33,579 bases of DNA from Gammaproteobacteria bacterium (GTDB lineage Bacteria; Pseudomonadota; Gammaproteobacteria; Pseudomonadales; Azotimanducaceae), in contig VXSY01000175.1 in the NCBI GenBank assembly GCA_009837725.1, positions 1 through 33,579 on the forward strand, given 5' to 3'. The translations under genes were made by a program, and so were the position numbers. Position 1 is the stretch's first letter. Each line of letters opens with the position of its first letter. Shown here one piece after another: positions 28,786-33,579 of this stretch. The notes below the pieces were generated by a model that had not been told where the DNA came from, made no database searches, and was given only the letters and a program-made list of their open reading frames with translations.

Positions 28786-28836
28786 ACTCCCCCCCTCGCG
28801 GGGGAGTCGAAAAAAAGCGTCCTCGCATTTTCTCGG
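28786..28836 (-). repeat. Two-hairpin dispersed repeat, copy 2
   Basis: Reverse strand CGAGAAAATGCGAGGACGCTTTTTTTCGACTCCCCC...GGGGGAGT; homologous to 14898-14950 on the + strand. Confidence 0.75.
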
Positions 28837-28888
28837 AGGGGGGCTAGCTGCCGCCAGTCCCCCTCGCCCAATAAAGGGCTCGCCTATG

Positions 28889-29083
28889 TCAGGAGAGTTC
28901 CGTCTTCTTGGCGCCGCAGCGGGAGCAGATGAAGATGGTGACGAGGCGGCCCTTGTGCACGGTGAAGGGAGCGGATTGGTCGATTTCCCACTTGTGGCGG
29001 CCGATTCGGCACAGCGTTTTGCCGGCCGCGGCGTCGCGGCGGCTCTGGCGACGGCGCTTGGCGAGTGAGATGACTTCCGACAT
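28889..29083 (-). CDS. Small Cys-containing (zinc-ribbon-like) hypothetical protein, 64 aa
   Basis: [64 protein letters not shown]; CxxxxH...CxxC. Confidence 0.65.
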   Translation of the reverse strand: MSEVISLAKRRRQSRRDAAAGKTLCRIGRHKWEIDQSAPFTVHKGRLVTIFICSRCGAKKTELS

Positions 29084-29209
29084 GCGCCGATTGTAGCCGC
29101 GAGGCGTCGTTGCACATCCGGTGCGCGTCAACTCACGACGCGTGGGGTTGCATTCCGTACAATCTCGCGCATTACGCCGCCCGTGCAGCAAGTTGAGCCA
29201 AGCCGGACC

Positions 29210-30094
29210 ATGGACGAAGCCGACAACCCCACCTCGCACAGCTACTTTTCACAGCGCTTGCGCCTGCACTACCTCGATTGGGGGAACGACGAGGCGCCGC
29301 ACATGCTGCTCATCCACGGCATCCACGACCATTGCCACACTTGGGACTGGATGGCGCAGGCGCTGCGGGAGCGCTACCACGTCGTGGCGCCGGACCTGCG
29401 CGGCCACGGCGATTCCGAGTGGAGCCGAGGTAGTTCCTACTCCTGGCTCGAGTACGTGCAGGACATTGCCCAGCTCGTACGGCAGCAGAAGCTCGCGCCG
29501 TTGACGGTGGTTTCCCATTCGATGGGGGGCAGCATCGGGGCGCTCTACGCCGGCACCTTCCCCGATGCCGTGGACAAGCTCGTCATCATCGAGGGCGTTG
29601 GCCTCTATCCGAGCCGGTTCGGCAGCGACCCAGCGGCTCGCCTCGCGCAGTGGATTCGTTCCAACCACGCGCTGGCGGGACGGGTGCCGAGGCGCTATGG
29701 ACGACTCGAAGACGCCTACCAGCGAATGCAGGAGATGAACCCGCACCTCAGCCCCGATCAGGCGAGCCACCTCACCATCCACGGCAGCAGCCAGAACGAG
29801 GACGGCACCTACACCTGGAAATTCGACAACTACACCCACACGCGCAGCCCATACGACATCCCCAACCAGGATGTCGCGGCGCTGTGGGAACGCATCGAAT
29901 GCCCGGTTCTCATCGTCAACTCCCGCGAGGGCTATCCGCACCGCATTGGCCAGAACGGAACCGTCCGGCATTTCCGCAACGTGGAACTCGTGGAGGTGGA
30001 CGACGCCGGGCACTGGACGCACCATGACCAACTCGCCCGCTGCATCGAGGTGGTTGGGAGCTTCCTGGACGTGCCGCTCGCAACCGAAGTGTGA
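29210..30094 (+). CDS. Alpha/beta hydrolase
   Basis: HYLDWGNDEAPHMLLIHGIHDHCHTWDWMAQALRERYHVVAPDLRGHGDSEW...VVSHSMGGSIGALYAG...VEVDDAGHWTHHDQ. Confidence 0.92.
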   Translation: MDEADNPTSHSYFSQRLRLHYLDWGNDEAPHMLLIHGIHDHCHTWDWMAQALRERYHVVAPDLRGHGDSEWSRGSSYSWLEYVQDIAQLVRQQKLAPLTVVSHSMGGSIGALYAGTFPDAVDKLVIIEGVGLYPSRFGSDPAARLAQWIRSNHALAGRVPRRYGRLEDAYQRMQEMNPHLSPDQASHLTIHGSSQNEDGTYTWKFDNYTHTRSPYDIPNQDVAALWERIECPVLIVNSREGYPHRIGQNGTVRHFRNVELVEVDDAGHWTHHDQLARCIEVVGSFLDVPLATEV

Positions 30095-30135
30095 AGCGTG
30101 ACGGGCGGCCCGTGACAGGCACAAAGGATCGGTCG

Positions 30136-32532
30136 ATGACACTCGGCGGGCTTCGCGTGCTCGACGTGGGCAATCGGCCTTCCACCGCGTGGTGTTCGCG
30201 CCTGCTGGCAGACTACGGCGCCGAGGTGCTTGCGGTGGAGCCGCCGGAAGGACACCCGCTGCGCCAGCATCCACCGTTCGCCGCCGACGGGGACAGCGTG
30301 GCGGCGCGTTACTTTCTCGCGAACAAGAGCTCGGCGTTGCCGGCCGAGCGTGAAAGGCTGCTCTCGGAAGCGGACGTGATCGTCACCGACGAGCTGGACG
30401 CTGCCAAGCTGCGCCAGCGGTTCCCCCGAGCCATCGTCTGCGCCATCACGCCGCATGGCTTGACGGGCGAGTTTCGGCAGCGGGCCGGCAACGCATTGAC
30501 GGCCTATGCCGGGTCTAGTTGGGCGCACGTCAACGGCATTGCCGGTCGGCCGCCGCTGAAAGGCAGTGGCTATCAGGCGTCGTACCAAGCCGGCACGCTC
30601 GGCTTTGGCAGCATCGTAAGTGCGCTCTTGGCGCCAGAAGCGAAGGCCGGCGTCGGCGAACTGATCGACATTTCCGAGCGTGAGGTGCTCGTCTCCACCT
30701 CGGCGCCAGCGCCGCTGCGCTACCAGTACTCGGGCACCGTGTGGGAGCGGCGCAAGACCGTCACCATGAACGATGGCCCCGTGCCGGTGCGCGACGGCCA
30801 TTTCGCCTTGCCGCTGTCGCGTCCGGCGTTCTGGGAAAAGGCGATGAACCTTCTGGGGTTGCCGGACCTTGCCGTGGATCCGGAACTGCGCGAGCCCGGC
30901 ATCCGGGTGAAGTTCGCGGATCGCTTTGCAAGCCGGGTGCAGGAGGCGATGGCGAAGTGGAATCGAGCGGAGCTGTTCGATGCCCTTGGGCGGCTGCGCG
31001 TGATTGCCGGGCCGGTGCTGCGGATGGACGAATTGGCGGAGAACCCGCAGTTCTTGGCGCGGGGTTTTTTCCGTCGCGTCAAAGCCGAGGGCGGCGAGGG
31101 CGCGGAACCATCCAAGGCAACTCCGCGCTACCCAGGCCCGTTCGCGCGCATGTCGGCGACGGATTGGGCGCTGCGACGGGTAATGCCCGCGATCGGCGGC
31201 GATTCCGGTGGCTTCACCGAACGTGGCGACGGCTTCGCTGCCGGGACACGCCCCAGACCACCTGGCGACGACAGCCGGCGCGGCCCGCTCTCAGGCTATC
31301 GCGGCCTCGTGCTCACCCAGGCGTGGGCGGGCACCTATGCCACCCAGATGCTCGCCTTGCTCGGCGCAGACGTGATTCAGCTCGAAACCCGCAGCCGTCT
31401 CGACAGTTGGCGCGGCACCTACCGCAATCCGATTCCCCGCGCATTGCAGGGGCGCCCCGAAGCCAAGCACGCCTGGAACTGCAATCCGCTCTACAACTCC
31501 GTGAACCTGAACAAGCGCTGCATCACGGTGGACCTGACCCGGGAGGAGGGCATCGACATCTTCCGCAGCTTGCTGCCGCAGATGGACTTCGTGGCGGAGA
31601 ATTTCTCGCCCCGCGTCATGGGCAATTTCGGGCTCGACTACGAGGCCCTCTGTCGCATCAAGCCGGATGTCGTGATGGCAAGCCTCTCTGCCTATGGCGC
31701 CACCGGGCCTTGGGCGGGCGTGCCGGGTATCGGCGGCACCATCGAGCCGTCGTCGGGCATGTCGGCCCTGCTCGGCTATCCGGGCGGGGCGCCGCTCAAT
31801 TCGGGTCAGATGTATCCCGACCCCGTGGCCGGCATCTGCGGCTTTGCGGCGATCGCCCTCGCGCTCTTGCACCGCGAGCGCACGGGCGAAGGGCAGTACA
31901 TCGACCTCTCGATGCAGGAAGCGAACTTCACCTTCATCGGCGACGCCTGGCTCGAATACGAACTCACCGGCAAGGTGCGCGGGCCACTCGGCAACCGCCA
32001 CCCGCAGCACGCACCGCACGCCGTGTATCCGACACGGCGGGCAGCCGATGGCGCCGACCAATGGATCGCAATCGCGACCGAAAGCGATGCCGACTTCACC
32101 GCGCTAGCGGATGTTCTCGACATGGGCGAGGTGGGTGAATGGGCCACCGCTCAAGCCCGCAAGGCACGCGAGGATGAACTCGATCAACGAATCGCCTCCC
32201 TCACGGCGCTGCGTGACAAGCAAGAGCTCGAAGCGGCCTTGGTGCACCGAGGCGTTCCGGCTGCGGCGGTGTTGGACCCCGCCGAGATCGTCCGCGACGA
32301 AGTGCTGAAGGAGCGGGGCCACATGGTCGCCGTGGAGCATCCCGAAGCCGGAACCGCATGGCAGTCGGGCCTGCCGGCAAAACTGACCCAGGCCCCCGGC
32401 GGCGTCACGCACCATGCACCCCTGCAAGGCCAACATTCGTGGGAGGTCTTCCGCGACCTCTTGGGCATGAGCCGACCCCGCTACGAGGAACTTTGCGCGA
32501 TGGGCATCACGGGCAAGGGCGCGGTGGACTAG
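30136..32532 (+). CDS. Tandem-fused CaiB/BaiF family III CoA-transferase (two domains in one chain)
   Basis: Domain 1 LGGLRVLDVGNRPSTAWCSRLLADYGAEVLAVEPPEGHPLR...GVGELIDISEREV; domain 2 LSGYRGLVLTQAWAGTYATQMLALLGADVIQLETRSRLDSWRG...GEGQYIDLSMQEANF. Confidence 0.92.
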   Translation: MTLGGLRVLDVGNRPSTAWCSRLLADYGAEVLAVEPPEGHPLRQHPPFAADGDSVAARYFLANKSSALPAERERLLSEADVIVTDELDAAKLRQRFPRAIVCAITPHGLTGEFRQRAGNALTAYAGSSWAHVNGIAGRPPLKGSGYQASYQAGTLGFGSIVSALLAPEAKAGVGELIDISEREVLVSTSAPAPLRYQYSGTVWERRKTVTMNDGPVPVRDGHFALPLSRPAFWEKAMNLLGLPDLAVDPELREPGIRVKFADRFASRVQEAMAKWNRAELFDALGRLRVIAGPVLRMDELAENPQFLARGFFRRVKAEGGEGAEPSKATPRYPGPFARMSATDWALRRVMPAIGGDSGGFTERGDGFAAGTRPRPPGDDSRRGPLSGYRGLVLTQAWAGTYATQMLALLGADVIQLETRSRLDSWRGTYRNPIPRALQGRPEAKHAWNCNPLYNSVNLNKRCITVDLTREEGIDIFRSLLPQMDFVAENFSPRVMGNFGLDYEALCRIKPDVVMASLSAYGATGPWAGVPGIGGTIEPSSGMSALLGYPGGAPLNSGQMYPDPVAGICGFAAIALALLHRERTGEGQYIDLSMQEANFTFIGDAWLEYELTGKVRGPLGNRHPQHAPHAVYPTRRAADGADQWIAIATESDADFTALADVLDMGEVGEWATAQARKAREDELDQRIASLTALRDKQELEAALVHRGVPAAAVLDPAEIVRDEVLKERGHMVAVEHPEAGTAWQSGLPAKLTQAPGGVTHHAPLQGQHSWEVFRDLLGMSRPRYEELCAMGITGKGAVD

Positions 32533-32637
32533 CGCCGCCAAACCCCTCGCTACGCTCGGCGTCTGGCCCCAGCCCCCACCTCCCTACGACCTCGCACCGC
32601 AGATTGCCACTCAAGTGGCCTTTCTACGGCGCAAGCT
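32533..32637 (-). repeat. Dispersed structured repeat, copy B
   Basis: 50-bp block 32535-32584 matches 24731-24780 with one mismatch; followed by a hairpin (outer arms 32591-32603 / 32622-32633, inner GCCAC-TCAA-GTGGC). Confidence 0.85.
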
Positions 32638-32741
32638 CGTAGCCTGCCGGACAAGGGCCCTTTGGGGCCTGAGCCACGCGGGAAGTGCGCGTTAGCAGCG
32701 GCGTATTCCTGGCGCTACGGCACGGCGTTCCCGCCGAACGT

Positions 32742-33416
32742 CTAGTTGGTGGCCCACCGCCGTACCAACGGCACAACGTCGGCTACGCACGACACCGCCG
32801 CGTCGTAGTCCCGCGGTCGGCCGTCAGGCCATGGCGCTCGCGCGATCCAGATTGTGCGCATCCCCGCACCGCGGCCGCCGGCGACATCGTGCTCGGGGCT
32901 GTCCCCAACCATCACGCAGCGCGACGGGTCGACGTCGAGCTGCGCGCAGGTCGCATGGAAGATCGCGGGGTCCGGCTTGCTGAGGCCAAGAACGCCCGAT
33001 ATCGCGACGTAGTCGGTCAGTCTGTCGAGACCGCTGTTTGCAACCTTGGCGGCCTGGCTGAGCTCCGAACCGTTGGTGACCAACGCCAGCTTGAGGGGCC
33101 GCAGCCGCCGGAGCGTCTCCCGAGCGTCCGGGAACAGGACGGGACAGTCCCACGCCGTCGTGCGATAGGCGTGCACGACTTCATCGGCAGTCTTGCCGAG
33201 ATCGAACCGGGTGGCGAGCCAGGTGTAGAGCCCCTCGGTCGGGCGCCGCCCACGTTGGTCGCGGTCCAGCACGGTCGCGACGAAGTCGGCCTCAGACACG
33301 TCGAGCGATGCCTCGCCATGGAGCCGCCGGGCAAAGCGCGCCACGGACCGCTCGCGCGCGTGGAGCGTCTCGTCAAGATCGAAGAGGACGGCTTCTATCT
33401 TGCTTGGCGCGTTCAT
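32742..33416 (-). CDS. HAD-superfamily hydrolase
   Basis: IEAVLFDLDETLHARE (motif I), LALVTNGSE (motif II), GLSKPDPAIFH (motif III), MVGDSPEHDVAGGRGAGMRTIWI (motif IV). Confidence 0.92.
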   Translation of the reverse strand: MNAPSKIEAVLFDLDETLHARERSVARFARRLHGEASLDVSEADFVATVLDRDQRGRRPTEGLYTWLATRFDLGKTADEVVHAYRTTAWDCPVLFPDARETLRRLRPLKLALVTNGSELSQAAKVANSGLDRLTDYVAISGVLGLSKPDPAIFHATCAQLDVDPSRCVMVGDSPEHDVAGGRGAGMRTIWIARAPWPDGRPRDYDAAVSCVADVVPLVRRWATN

Positions 33417-33579
33417 TCGCGCACAGAGCCTACTCGAAACGGTTGCGGGTCGCGTCAGCACGACGACGCTCTTTGGCGGGTATCAATGCGTTGCGGATTC
33501 GCTCCACGGGAGTTTTCCACCTTCGCGGGGACCGTCGGGCCGCGGACGGCAGCGAACTTGGTGGTTCCCTCCACCGACA

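Noticed and set aside
33486-33579. Possible gene start at the right window edge (MRCGFAPREFSTFAGTVG...)
   Set aside because: Too short and cut by the window; no motif to support coding.

Overview
A 33.6 kb high-GC window, probably from a gammaproteobacterium (inferred from the orn / rhdA / psd / epmA / efp gene content and order). About 29 protein-coding genes can be supported. In order: orn(-, cut by the window edge), rhdA-type sulfurtransferase(+), psd(+), epmA(-), efp(-, GTG start), a coupled pair of small hypothetical genes(-), a heterodimeric ABC exporter pair(-, upstream member apparently frameshifted), a CaiB/BaiF CoA-transferase(-), a four-gene defence-like operon(-: AAA/SMC-type ATPase, degenerate HNH protein, 82-aa orphan, single-chain restriction-methylase-specificity protein), a coxG-like gene plus form-II-type coxS-L-M(+), a quinone oxidoreductase(+), a GyrI-like exported protein(-, apparently frameshifted), an LLM flavin oxidoreductase(-), a TonB-dependent receptor(-), mnmH(-), a Sel1/TPR lipoprotein(-), msrA(+), a small Cys-rich protein(-), an alpha/beta hydrolase(+), a tandem-fused CoA-transferase(+) and a HAD hydrolase(-). 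The best candidate for an undescribed system is the 10023-14583 operon. The second is a set of dispersed structured repeats: one hairpin-plus-G-rich-tail element occurs at 24.7 kb and 32.5 kb, with a compensatory stem change and overlap with mnmH and the receptor start. A two-hairpin element occurs at 14.9 and 28.8 kb, and a palindrome cluster lies at 27.6-27.9 kb. No tRNA, rRNA, CRISPR array or transposase was recognised. All family names are from reading motifs by eye; no database search was run.
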